Positions 16,614-24,885 of a DNA stretch of 59,233 nt are shown here, piece after piece; position 1 is the first letter of the stretch, and each line of letters begins with the position of its first letter. A program made the position numbers and the translations under genes. A model generated the notes under the pieces. The model was not told where the DNA came from. It saw only the letters and a list, made by a program, of their open reading frames with translations, and searched no databases. The stretch spans positions 1-59,233 of the forward strand of contig JAJXYR010000043.1 of the NCBI GenBank assembly GCA_021780475.1, read 5' to 3'. Source of the DNA: Pseudomonadota bacterium. GTDB taxonomy: Bacteria > Pseudomonadota > Gammaproteobacteria > Steroidobacterales > Steroidobacteraceae.

Positions 16614-18608
16614 TCAGGCGTCGAAGCGCTCGAGGCAGCTGCCGAGCGCCCGCCGCAGCGGCTCGAGTTGCCGCTCGAACCGGCGCCAATGGCCGATTCC
16701 CGAATCGTAGATCGGCAGCCGCACCTGCTCGGAACTCGCGGTACGCACCGCCCGCGGATTCTCATGGAATCTCAGGCAGGCGCTCTCGAACGGCAGGCCG
16801 CAATGGGTGAGCAGGCGGCGCACCTGGGCGTCGGTGTCCCGGACCAGCGCCTCGTAGGACAGACACAGCACCTTGCCGGGAAGCACGCGGTCCCAGTGGT
16901 CCATCAGCGCGAGGTAGCTGCGGTAATAGCGCCCGAGATCCTCGAGATCGTAGGTGAACGTCTGTCCTTTGGCGAAGTACTGCTTGAATGCACTGAAACA
17001 GGCGTCGAGCGGATGGCGGCGCACATCGATGATCTTCGCGTTCGGCAGCATCAGATGGATGAGGCCGACGTGGCTGAAGTTGTTCGGCATCTTGTCGATG
17101 AAATGCGGTCGGCCGGTGCGCAGGCTCCGCGTCTCCTCGAGATAGCGCCGCCCAAGCGCCTCGTAACGCCCGCCGGGCAGCGCCCGCAGGCACTCCGGAT
17201 AGGCGTCTTGCGCCCCGTTCCGGTGGTCGAGCTCCCGCACGAAGCCGCCGACCGTAGGCAGTTCCATCGTGCCCTCGACACGCGAATGGCTCGCGAGCAC
17301 CTGCTCGACCAGCGTCGATCCGGAACGCGGCAGTCCGACGACGAAAATCGGCGACGGATCCTCGCAGCCCTCCCCGGCCGTCGCCGCGAAAAACGCCGCG
17401 TCGTACACCGCGGCGACCCGGCGGCATTTCGACTCGAAGCCGGCCGCGTCGAACGGCGCGGCTAGGCGTCGCGCCGCGTTGCCGGCCGCGTAGCGCTCGA
17501 ACGCCTCGACGTCCAGCCCTCGTTGTTCGAAGGCGCGGCCCAGCGCGAAATCCAGCTGCGGCTCGCGCCTGCCGGGCGCCGCGGCCCGCAGCAGTTCCTG
17601 CATCGCCGCGAGCTCCGCATCGTCGAACCGGTAGGTCTTCAAATCGGCGAGGCTGTAATACGCTTCCGCGAAATCCGGCTGCTGCGCGATGCAGCGCCGA
17701 TAGCTTGCCTCGCACTCGGCCCGCCGTCCGAGCGTCTTCTGAACATGCCCCATCGACAGCAGCACGCGGATCTGCCGCGGGTCCATCTGCAGCGCCCGCG
17801 CGTAGGCGTCGAGCGCCTCGACCTGGCGCAGCGATTGCGCCAGAACCGACCCCAGCACCACCCAGCCCGAGGGGGCCGTGTCATCGATCAGCAGCGCGCG
17901 GCGGATCGCCGCGTCCGCCTCGGCCAGGTGCACCATTTCGAGATGGGTCTGCGCAAGACCGCGCTGGATCAGCGGCAGATGCACGGACTGGCGCTGCGCG
18001 TGGCGCAGCAGGCGCAGCGAGTCCTGGGGATGGCCGGCGGCGAGCGACACCGCCGCGAGGCCGCACAGGGCGCCGACCTGGTTCGCATCCTCCCGCAGCA
18101 CCCGGCGGAACAGCACCTCCGCCGCACGGCGTTCGCCGCCGTTCAACAGCAGACTCGCCTCCTCGAGGACGCCCACGTACGCGCCGGCGCCGAGCGCGGA
18201 CTGGTACGCCGCGCGCGCGGCCGCAAATTCCCCGGTGTTGACGAGCAGATCGCCGAACAGGAACCACGCGTCCTGCAAGGAGCCGTCCAGCGCGAGCCCT
18301 CTGCGCATCTCCTCGATCGCCGCGTCGAGCCGTCCGGCGGCCCGCAGCGCCTTCGCGAGGTCGACGCGCGCGTGCGCAAAATCCGGCGCCTCCCGGACGG
18401 CGAGTTCCAACGTCTCGATCGCGGCCGCGCCCCTGCCCTGCGCGAGCAACGCGATGCCGAGCACGCGCAGCGAATTCACCTCCCGCGGGAATTTCCGCTG
18501 AATCGCGCGCACCGCCGCTTCGGCCTCGGCCGGTTCACCGCGTTCGAGCGCGGCGAGCGCCGCCGCGTAGGCGCTCTGGAACCACTTGTCCAACCGTTCG
18601 GTCTGCAT
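16614..18608 (-). CDS. TPR-repeat protein with C-terminal sulfotransferase domain (paralogue of 546-2543)
   Basis: 'DPSPIFVVGLPRSGSTLVEQVLASHSRVEG' and 'PHFIDKMPNNFSHVGLIHLMLPNAKIIDVRRHPLDACFSAFKQYF', matching the first copy; SD GGAGA before ATG 18608. Confidence 0.88.
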   Translation of the reverse strand: MQTERLDKWFQSAYAAALAALERGEPAEAEAAVRAIQRKFPREVNSLRVLGIALLAQGRGAAAIETLELAVREAPDFAHARVDLAKALRAAGRLDAAIEEMRRGLALDGSLQDAWFLFGDLLVNTGEFAAARAAYQSALGAGAYVGVLEEASLLLNGGERRAAEVLFRRVLREDANQVGALCGLAAVSLAAGHPQDSLRLLRHAQRQSVHLPLIQRGLAQTHLEMVHLAEADAAIRRALLIDDTAPSGWVVLGSVLAQSLRQVEALDAYARALQMDPRQIRVLLSMGHVQKTLGRRAECEASYRRCIAQQPDFAEAYYSLADLKTYRFDDAELAAMQELLRAAAPGRREPQLDFALGRAFEQRGLDVEAFERYAAGNAARRLAAPFDAAGFESKCRRVAAVYDAAFFAATAGEGCEDPSPIFVVGLPRSGSTLVEQVLASHSRVEGTMELPTVGGFVRELDHRNGAQDAYPECLRALPGGRYEALGRRYLEETRSLRTGRPHFIDKMPNNFSHVGLIHLMLPNAKIIDVRRHPLDACFSAFKQYFAKGQTFTYDLEDLGRYYRSYLALMDHWDRVLPGKVLCLSYEALVRDTDAQVRRLLTHCGLPFESACLRFHENPRAVRTASSEQVRLPIYDSGIGHWRRFERQLEPLRRALGSCLERFDA

Positions 18609-18719
18609 CCGCTCTCCGCCGAGTCCCATTTCGCCCGAGACTAGCATGCGTCGCGACCCGGCAAGTCAGGGTCGCATCCGGACCATCCGCGGGACCGATT
18701 CCCTCTGTACGATCACCCC

Positions 18720-19589
18720 ATGGAATTTCAAACATCGCATCCTTACGTTCTGACCGCGAGTTGCGCGAGCCGCATGGGCACCGCGGCGGCGGTCACCGGC
18801 TTCCTCGCCTCGCATCGTCTTTACATCATGGAGATGCAACAATTCGACGACGTGCTGACGAAGCGCTTCTTCGTGCGCGTGAAGTTTTGCGGCGTCGCCG
18901 GCGAGACGGTGGACGTGGCGGGTTTGAAGGCGGATTTCGTCGCCCTCGCGCACGCCGAACAGATGCAGTGGGCGATCCACGACGGCTCCCACCGCGCCCG
19001 CGTGATGATCCTGGTGTCGAAGCTCGATCATTGTCTCGAGGACCTCCTGTACCGCCAGCGCATCGGCGAACTGCCGATGGAGGTTACCGCGATCGTCTCG
19101 AATCATCCGGACATGCGCAACATCGCCGAGCGCTACGGCATCGCCTATCACCTGATGCCGGTGACGGCCGCCACCAAGGCCGCCCAGGAGGCCCAGCTGC
19201 TCGAATTGATCGAGCGCACCGGCACGGAACTCGTCGTGCTCGCACGCTACATGCAGATCTTCTCCGACGACCTGTGCAAGCGTCTCGGCGGTCGCGCGCT
19301 CAACATCCACCATTCGTTCCTTCCCGGTTTCAAGGGTGCGAAGCCGTATCATCAGGCGCATGAGCGCGGCGTCAAGCTGATCGGCGCCACCGCGCATTTC
19401 GTCACCGGTGATCTCGACGAGGGTCCGATCATCGAACAGATCGTCGAGCGCGTCGACCACAGCTTCACGCCGGAGATGCTCGCCGCGGTGGGCCGGGACT
19501 CGGAACGCCGCGCGTTGTCGACCGCCGTGCGGCTGCTGCTCGAGAACAGGGTGTTTCTCGACGGCACCAAGACCGTCATCTTCAAATAG
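18720..19589 (+). CDS. purU: Formyltetrahydrofolate deformylase
   Basis: ACT-like N-terminus plus formyltransferase domain 'VVLARYMQIFSDDLCKRLGGRALNIHHSFLPGFKGAKPYHQAHERGVKLIGATAHFVTGDLDEGPIIEQ'. Confidence 0.95.
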   Translation: MEFQTSHPYVLTASCASRMGTAAAVTGFLASHRLYIMEMQQFDDVLTKRFFVRVKFCGVAGETVDVAGLKADFVALAHAEQMQWAIHDGSHRARVMILVSKLDHCLEDLLYRQRIGELPMEVTAIVSNHPDMRNIAERYGIAYHLMPVTAATKAAQEAQLLELIERTGTELVVLARYMQIFSDDLCKRLGGRALNIHHSFLPGFKGAKPYHQAHERGVKLIGATAHFVTGDLDEGPIIEQIVERVDHSFTPEMLAAVGRDSERRALSTAVRLLLENRVFLDGTKTVIFK

Positions 19590-20574
19590 CGGGCGCCTGC
19601 GCCTCGCTGCGCCGCCGCGCCTTGCGCTCGGCGCTCGGCGGATAGCCGAACTGGCTGCGGTAACACTTGGAGAAATGCGGCGGCGATTGAAATCCGCAGG
19701 CTGCGGTGATGTCCATGATCGGCATCGCGGTTTGCAGCAGTAGTTCGCGCGCCCGCCGCAGGCGCATCTCCAGGTAATAGCGCTTCGGCACGCAGTTCAG
19801 ATCGCGGCGGAACAGACGCTCGATCTGCCGCCGCGACAGGCCCGTGGCCTTGGCGATCTTGTCGAGGGACAAGGGCCTTTCGATGTTCTCCTCCATCAAC
19901 TGCGCAACCCGGATCAAGCCGCGGTTGGAGGGTCCGATTTGCGCGCGCAGCGGCACGTACTGGCGGTCGGTGTCGTTGCGCACCCGCTCGATCATGAACT
20001 GTTCGGACACAAGCTGCGATATCCGCGCGCCGAGCTTCGACTGGATCAAATGCAGCATCAAATCGAGCGGCGCCGTGCCGCCCGAACAGGTGAAGCGCTC
20101 GCGGTCGATGGTGAAAAGTTGGTCGCTGATGCGCACGCGCGGGAATTCCTCGCGCAGCGACGATAGGTTTTCCCAGTGGATGGTCGCCTTGTGATTATCG
20201 AGCAGGCCGGCGCGCGCGAGGGCATAGCCGCCGGTGCACAGTCCGCCCAAAGGAACGCGCCGATCAGCGAGGCGTCGCAGCTGCGCCAGCAGCGGCGCCG
20301 CGACCGCGTCCCGCACGTTGATGCCGCCGCAAACGAACAGGATATCGACCGGACCCAACTTGTCGAACGGCTCGGTGGGCGTGAGCGACATGCCGCTGCT
20401 CGACGGCACGGCCTGCCCGCTCGCGCTGACGACGGACCATTCGTACACCTCGCGGCCGACCAGGCGGTTCGCCATGCGCAGCGGTTCGACCGCGTTCGAC
20501 AGGGCGATCAGGGAATAATTCGGCAGGGTCAGAAACGCGTACTTGCATTTGCGCAGCACGGCGGCGGTTTCCAA
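19582..20574 (-). CDS. GlxA-family transcriptional regulator (DJ-1/PfpI-like domain + AraC HTH), GbdR/CdhR/SouR-like
   Basis: 'ALSNAVEPLRMANRLVG...PVDILFVCGG', 'GLCTGGYALARAGLL', C-terminal HTH 'LDKIAKATGLSRRQIERLFRRDLN...IMDITAACGFQSPPHFSKCYRSQFG'. Confidence 0.9.
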   Translation of the reverse strand: METAAVLRKCKYAFLTLPNYSLIALSNAVEPLRMANRLVGREVYEWSVVSASGQAVPSSSGMSLTPTEPFDKLGPVDILFVCGGINVRDAVAAPLLAQLRRLADRRVPLGGLCTGGYALARAGLLDNHKATIHWENLSSLREEFPRVRISDQLFTIDRERFTCSGGTAPLDLMLHLIQSKLGARISQLVSEQFMIERVRNDTDRQYVPLRAQIGPSNRGLIRVAQLMEENIERPLSLDKIAKATGLSRRQIERLFRRDLNCVPKRYYLEMRLRRARELLLQTAMPIMDITAACGFQSPPHFSKCYRSQFGYPPSAERKARRRSEAQAPAI

Positions 20575-20667
20575 GACGATGCGCTCCTTTCGAAGTTCAA
20601 GCGGGCTGGCCGGAAGCTGTCATTATGCCATCGCGCGACTCGAAATTGCCTCTTTACGGCATGTCAT

Positions 20668-20683
20668 TGTCGTTTTCCGGACA
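20668..20683. promoter_or_regulatory. Candidate operator TGTC-N8-GACA between the regulator and the DMGDH-like gene
   Basis: TGTCGTTTTCCGGACA inverted repeat; further TGTCATT copies at 20618 and 20662 in the same divergent intergenic region. Confidence 0.35.
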
Positions 20684-20816
20684 GTCCGTATGAGACTGCA
20701 CCGGCCCGTTGGCGGCGTCCTGACGCATTTCCATCAGGGACTGTCGCAAATGGCCTCACCTTCGGCGGTGCTCTAGTTACACTGCGGCAGACATCAACGT
20801 CGGAGATCCGCAACTA

Positions 20817-23282
20817 ATGAAAACTCATGCCCGCGTCGTGGTCATCGGCGGCGGCGTCGTCGGCGTCAGCACTTTGTATCACCTGGCGAAAAAAGGCTGG
20901 TCGGACGTCGTCTTGCTCGAACGTTCGGAACTGACGGCCGGTTCGACCTGGCACGCGGCCGGATTGTTGCCGCTGTTCAACATGAGTTATACGGTCGGCC
21001 AGCTGCACAAGTACTCGGTCGACCTGTACAAGCGCCTGCCGGCGGAAACCGGGCAGGACGTCAGTTTTCACGTCACCGGCAACCTGCGTCTCGCCACCTG
21101 CCGCGACCGCATGGACGAATACCAGAAGTATTGCGGAACCGCGAACACGATCGGTGTGCCGTTCCAGATCATCGGACCGAAGGAGGTCCGCGACTTGTGG
21201 CCGCTCGCCGAGATCGGCGACGGCCAGGAGACGCCCAAGATCATCGGCGCGCTCTACCATCCGGACGACGGCCACATCGCGCCGGCCGACTTGACGATGG
21301 CGCTGCGCAAGGGCGCGCGCAGTCGCGGCGCCGAGATATACGAACATACCGAGGTCACCGCCGTCCGCCAGACCGCGTCCGGCGAATGGCACCTGACGAC
21401 GAACAAGGGCGAGATCACAGCGGAGCACGTGGTCTGCGCGACCGGCAACTATGCGCGGCAAACCGGCCGCATGTTCGGCATCAACGTGCCCTCGATCCCG
21501 GTCGAACATCAATACATCGTCTACGACGAATCCCCGGAGCTCAAAGCCTACCGCCAGGGCGGCGGCCGCGAACTCGCGGTGCTGCGGGAAAGCGACAAAT
21601 CCTACTATCTGCGTGAAGAGCGCATGGGCTGGATCCTGGGACCCTACGAGGCCGGTGCGCCGGCGCGCTTCGCCGACGGGGTCCCTGAATGGTTCGGCAA
21701 GAGCCTGTTCGAGGGCGACCTGGACCGGCTGCTGCCCCACGTCGAAGCCGCGATGCGGCGCGTGCCCGCACTCGCCACCTGCGGGATCAAGGACATCGTC
21801 AACGGGCCGATCGCCTACACGCCGGACGGCAGCCCGCTGGTCGGACCCGCCTGGGGGGCGCGCAACCTGTGGCTCAACGAAGGACACAGCTTCGGCATCA
21901 CCGCGGCGGGCGGCTCGGGTTGGCAGCTCGCCGAATGGATGGTCGACGGCGAGCCCGGGATCGACATGGCCGCGGTCGATCCGCGCCGCTACGGCCCGTA
22001 CACCAGCAAGCGCTACGTCGTTCAAAAGAACGAGGAAACCTACCGCAACGTATTCGTGATCCATTACCCGGACGAAGAGCGCGCCGATGCGCGTCCGGCG
22101 AAAACGAGTCCGATCTACGACAAGCTCGCGCGCATGGGCGCGGTGTTCGGCCAACGCTATGGATGGGAGCGCCCGAACTGGTTCGCACCGCCCGGCGTGT
22201 CGCCCAAGGACGACTGGAGCTTCCGCCGCTCGAATTATTTCGAGCACGTCGGCAACGAGGTGCGGCGGATGCGCGAAGACGTCGGCATCATCGACCTCTC
22301 GCCGTTCACCAAGCACGAGGTGTCGGGACCCGGGGCCGAGAGCTGGCTCGATGGACTCGTCGCCAACAAGGTGCCGACGAAGATCGGCCGCATCGCCCTC
22401 TGCCATGCGCTGACCCCGCGCGGCGGCATCCGCTCGGAATTCACCATCACCAAGCTCGGCGAACAACGCTATTACGTCGTCAGCGCCGGCGCCGCCGAGC
22501 GGTACGACGGCGATTACCTGCAGAAGATGCTGCCGCCGGACTCGGCGGCGACGATCAGCCTTCGCAACATCACGACGAGCCGCGGCTGCTTCGTGCTCGC
22601 CGGACCGCGATCGCGCGACGTGTTGGCGGCGCTCACCGACGTGCCGCTCGACAATGCCGCCTTCCCCTGGCTGACCGGTCAGATCGCCGAGGTCGGACTT
22701 GCCACCGATGTGTACCTGATGCGCGTCAATTTCGTTGGTTCCCTCGGCTGGGAGCTGCACTTCCCGATCGAATACGCCCACCACCTGTTCGACGCCCTGC
22801 TCCGCGCCGGCGCCGCGCACCGCATCGGCATGGTCGGCATGCGCGCGATGGAATCGCTGCGCATGGAGAAATCCTACCGCATGTGGGGCACCGACCTGAC
22901 GCCGGACTACACGCCGTTCGAGGCCGGTCTGGACCGGTTCGTGCGCATGAACAAGGGGGATTTCATCGGCAGGGCGGCGCTAGAGAAGCAGCTCGCCGCC
23001 GGCGTGCCGCACCGATTCATCACCCTCGAAGTGCATGGCGTCGTGGACGCGGATCCGCTCGGCAACGAACCGCTGTACGATGCGGACGGCAAACTGATCG
23101 GGCGCGCCACCTCCGGCTACTTCGGTCACGCGCTCGGCAAGAGCCTCGCGATCGGTTACGTCGCCCCCGCGTTCGCGGCGGTCGGCACGCAACTGGAAAT
23201 CGAGATCCTCGGCGAACGCAAGCGCGCGACCGTGCTGGTGGATTCGCCCTACGATCCCGAGAACAAGGATCTCCGGGCCTGA
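20817..23282 (+). CDS. FAD-dependent dehydrogenase with C-terminal GCV_T domains (dimethylglycine/sarcosine dehydrogenase family)
   Basis: '[22 protein letters not shown]', '[16 protein letters not shown]' (His as in covalent-FAD DMGDH/SARDH), C-terminal GCV_T region '[41 protein letters not shown]'. Confidence 0.9.
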   Translation: MKTHARVVVIGGGVVGVSTLYHLAKKGWSDVVLLERSELTAGSTWHAAGLLPLFNMSYTVGQLHKYSVDLYKRLPAETGQDVSFHVTGNLRLATCRDRMDEYQKYCGTANTIGVPFQIIGPKEVRDLWPLAEIGDGQETPKIIGALYHPDDGHIAPADLTMALRKGARSRGAEIYEHTEVTAVRQTASGEWHLTTNKGEITAEHVVCATGNYARQTGRMFGINVPSIPVEHQYIVYDESPELKAYRQGGGRELAVLRESDKSYYLREERMGWILGPYEAGAPARFADGVPEWFGKSLFEGDLDRLLPHVEAAMRRVPALATCGIKDIVNGPIAYTPDGSPLVGPAWGARNLWLNEGHSFGITAAGGSGWQLAEWMVDGEPGIDMAAVDPRRYGPYTSKRYVVQKNEETYRNVFVIHYPDEERADARPAKTSPIYDKLARMGAVFGQRYGWERPNWFAPPGVSPKDDWSFRRSNYFEHVGNEVRRMREDVGIIDLSPFTKHEVSGPGAESWLDGLVANKVPTKIGRIALCHALTPRGGIRSEFTITKLGEQRYYVVSAGAAERYDGDYLQKMLPPDSAATISLRNITTSRGCFVLAGPRSRDVLAALTDVPLDNAAFPWLTGQIAEVGLATDVYLMRVNFVGSLGWELHFPIEYAHHLFDALLRAGAAHRIGMVGMRAMESLRMEKSYRMWGTDLTPDYTPFEAGLDRFVRMNKGDFIGRAALEKQLAAGVPHRFITLEVHGVVDADPLGNEPLYDADGKLIGRATSGYFGHALGKSLAIGYVAPAFAAVGTQLEIEILGERKRATVLVDSPYDPENKDLRA

Positions 23283-23304
23283 GGACCGCGCGCGTACCAT
23301 CGCC

Positions 23305-24564
23305 ATGAGCAAGCAAACATTTTCTGGTCTCGCGCTGATCCGGCGCGCGCTCACCGGCCACCGGGACTGGCGGCCCCAGTGGCGCAAGGCCGCGCCGAAG
23401 CCCGCATATGATGCCGTGATCGTCGGCGGCGGCGGGCATGGGCTCGGTGCCGCCTATTACCTCGCCCGCGAACACGGGATCACGAATGTCGCGGTGCTCG
23501 AAAAGGGATGGATCGGCGGCGGCAACACCGGCCGGAACACGACCATCATCCGTTCGAACTACCTGTTCGACGAGAGCGCGGCGCTCTACGACCATTCGGT
23601 CAAGCTGTGGGAGAACCTCTCGCAGGAGCTCAACTACAACGTGATGTTCTCGCCCCGCGGCGTGATGATGCTCGCCCACACGGTGCACGACATCCAGGTT
23701 TTCAAGCGGCACGTGCATGCGAATCGCTGCAACGGCGTGGACAACGAATGGCTGGAGCCCGAGGAGGCCAAGGCCTTCTGTCCGCCGCTCAACATCGAGG
23801 GCAACATGCGCTATCCGGTGCTCGGCGCGGCGCTGCAGCGCCGCGGCGGAACGGCGCGCCACGACGCGGTCGCGTGGGGTTATGCGCGCGCCGCCGACGC
23901 ACTCGGCGTCGACATCATCGAGAACTGCGAGGTGCTCGGCATCCGCCGTGACGCGGCCGGCCGCGTCGAGGCCTTGGAAACGACGCGCGGCGTCATCCGC
24001 GCCGGCAGGGTCGGTGTCTCCGCGGCGGGCAACACCAGCGCCGTGCTCGGACTCGCCGGCGTGCGGCTGCCGCTCGAGAGCTATCCGCTGCAGGCGCTGG
24101 TGTCGGAGCCGGTCAAGCCGATCTTCCCCTGTGTCGTGATGTCCAACACGATTCACGCCTACATCAGCCAGTCGGACAAGGGCGAACTGGTCATCGGCGC
24201 CGGTACGGACGCCTATACGTCCTATACCCAGCGCGGTGCCCTGCACATCAACACGCACACGCTCGACGCCATCTGCGAACTGTTCCCGACCTTCCGCCGG
24301 ATGCGCATGATGCGCAATTGGGGCGGCATCGTCGACGTCACGCCGGACCGCTCGCCGATCATCGCCAAGACCCCCGTGCCCGGGTTGTACGTCAACTGTG
24401 GCTGGGGAACCGGCGGCTTCAAGGCGACGCCCGGCGCGGCGCACGTGTTTGCGTGGACCATCGCCCGCGACGAACCGCACCCGATCAACGCGCCGTTCAC
24501 GATCGAGCGTTTCCGCGACGGCCACCTGATCGACGAGGCCGCGGCGGCCGCCGTCGCCCACTGA
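23305..24564 (+). CDS. soxB: Sarcosine oxidase beta subunit family (copy 2)
   Basis: '[24 protein letters not shown]', '[20 protein letters not shown]', '[16 protein letters not shown]'; clear paralogue of 10734-11987. Confidence 0.94.
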   Translation: MSKQTFSGLALIRRALTGHRDWRPQWRKAAPKPAYDAVIVGGGGHGLGAAYYLAREHGITNVAVLEKGWIGGGNTGRNTTIIRSNYLFDESAALYDHSVKLWENLSQELNYNVMFSPRGVMMLAHTVHDIQVFKRHVHANRCNGVDNEWLEPEEAKAFCPPLNIEGNMRYPVLGAALQRRGGTARHDAVAWGYARAADALGVDIIENCEVLGIRRDAAGRVEALETTRGVIRAGRVGVSAAGNTSAVLGLAGVRLPLESYPLQALVSEPVKPIFPCVVMSNTIHAYISQSDKGELVIGAGTDAYTSYTQRGALHINTHTLDAICELFPTFRRMRMMRNWGGIVDVTPDRSPIIAKTPVPGLYVNCGWGTGGFKATPGAAHVFAWTIARDEPHPINAPFTIERFRDGHLIDEAAAAAVAH

Positions 24565-24576
24565 ACGAGGCGCGTG

Positions 24577-24885
24577 ATGCTGCTCATATCCTGTCCCTAT
24601 TGCGGTGACCGCCCGGAAATCGAATTCACGTACGGCGGTCAGGCGCATCTGGTCCGACCCGCCGACCCATCCGCGCTCGACGATCAACAATGGGCCGAGT
24701 ACCTTTACATGCGCACGAACACCAAGGGAGTCCATGCGGAGCGCTGGCGCCATGCGCGCGGCTGCGGACGATTCTTCAACGCGCTGCGCGACACGACGAC
24801 CGACCGGTTCGCCGCGACGTACAAGATCGGCGCCGCGCGGCCTGACCCCGCGGCGTCCGAGCCGACCCCGGGAACGGCGCGATGA
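24577..24885 (+). CDS. soxD: Sarcosine oxidase delta subunit family (copy 2)
   Basis: 'MLLISCPYCGDRPEIEFTYGGQAHLVRPADPS...WRHARGCGRFFNALRDTTTDRF'; GTG start at 24574 also possible. Confidence 0.92.
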   Translation: MLLISCPYCGDRPEIEFTYGGQAHLVRPADPSALDDQQWAEYLYMRTNTKGVHAERWRHARGCGRFFNALRDTTTDRFAATYKIGAARPDPAASEPTPGTAR

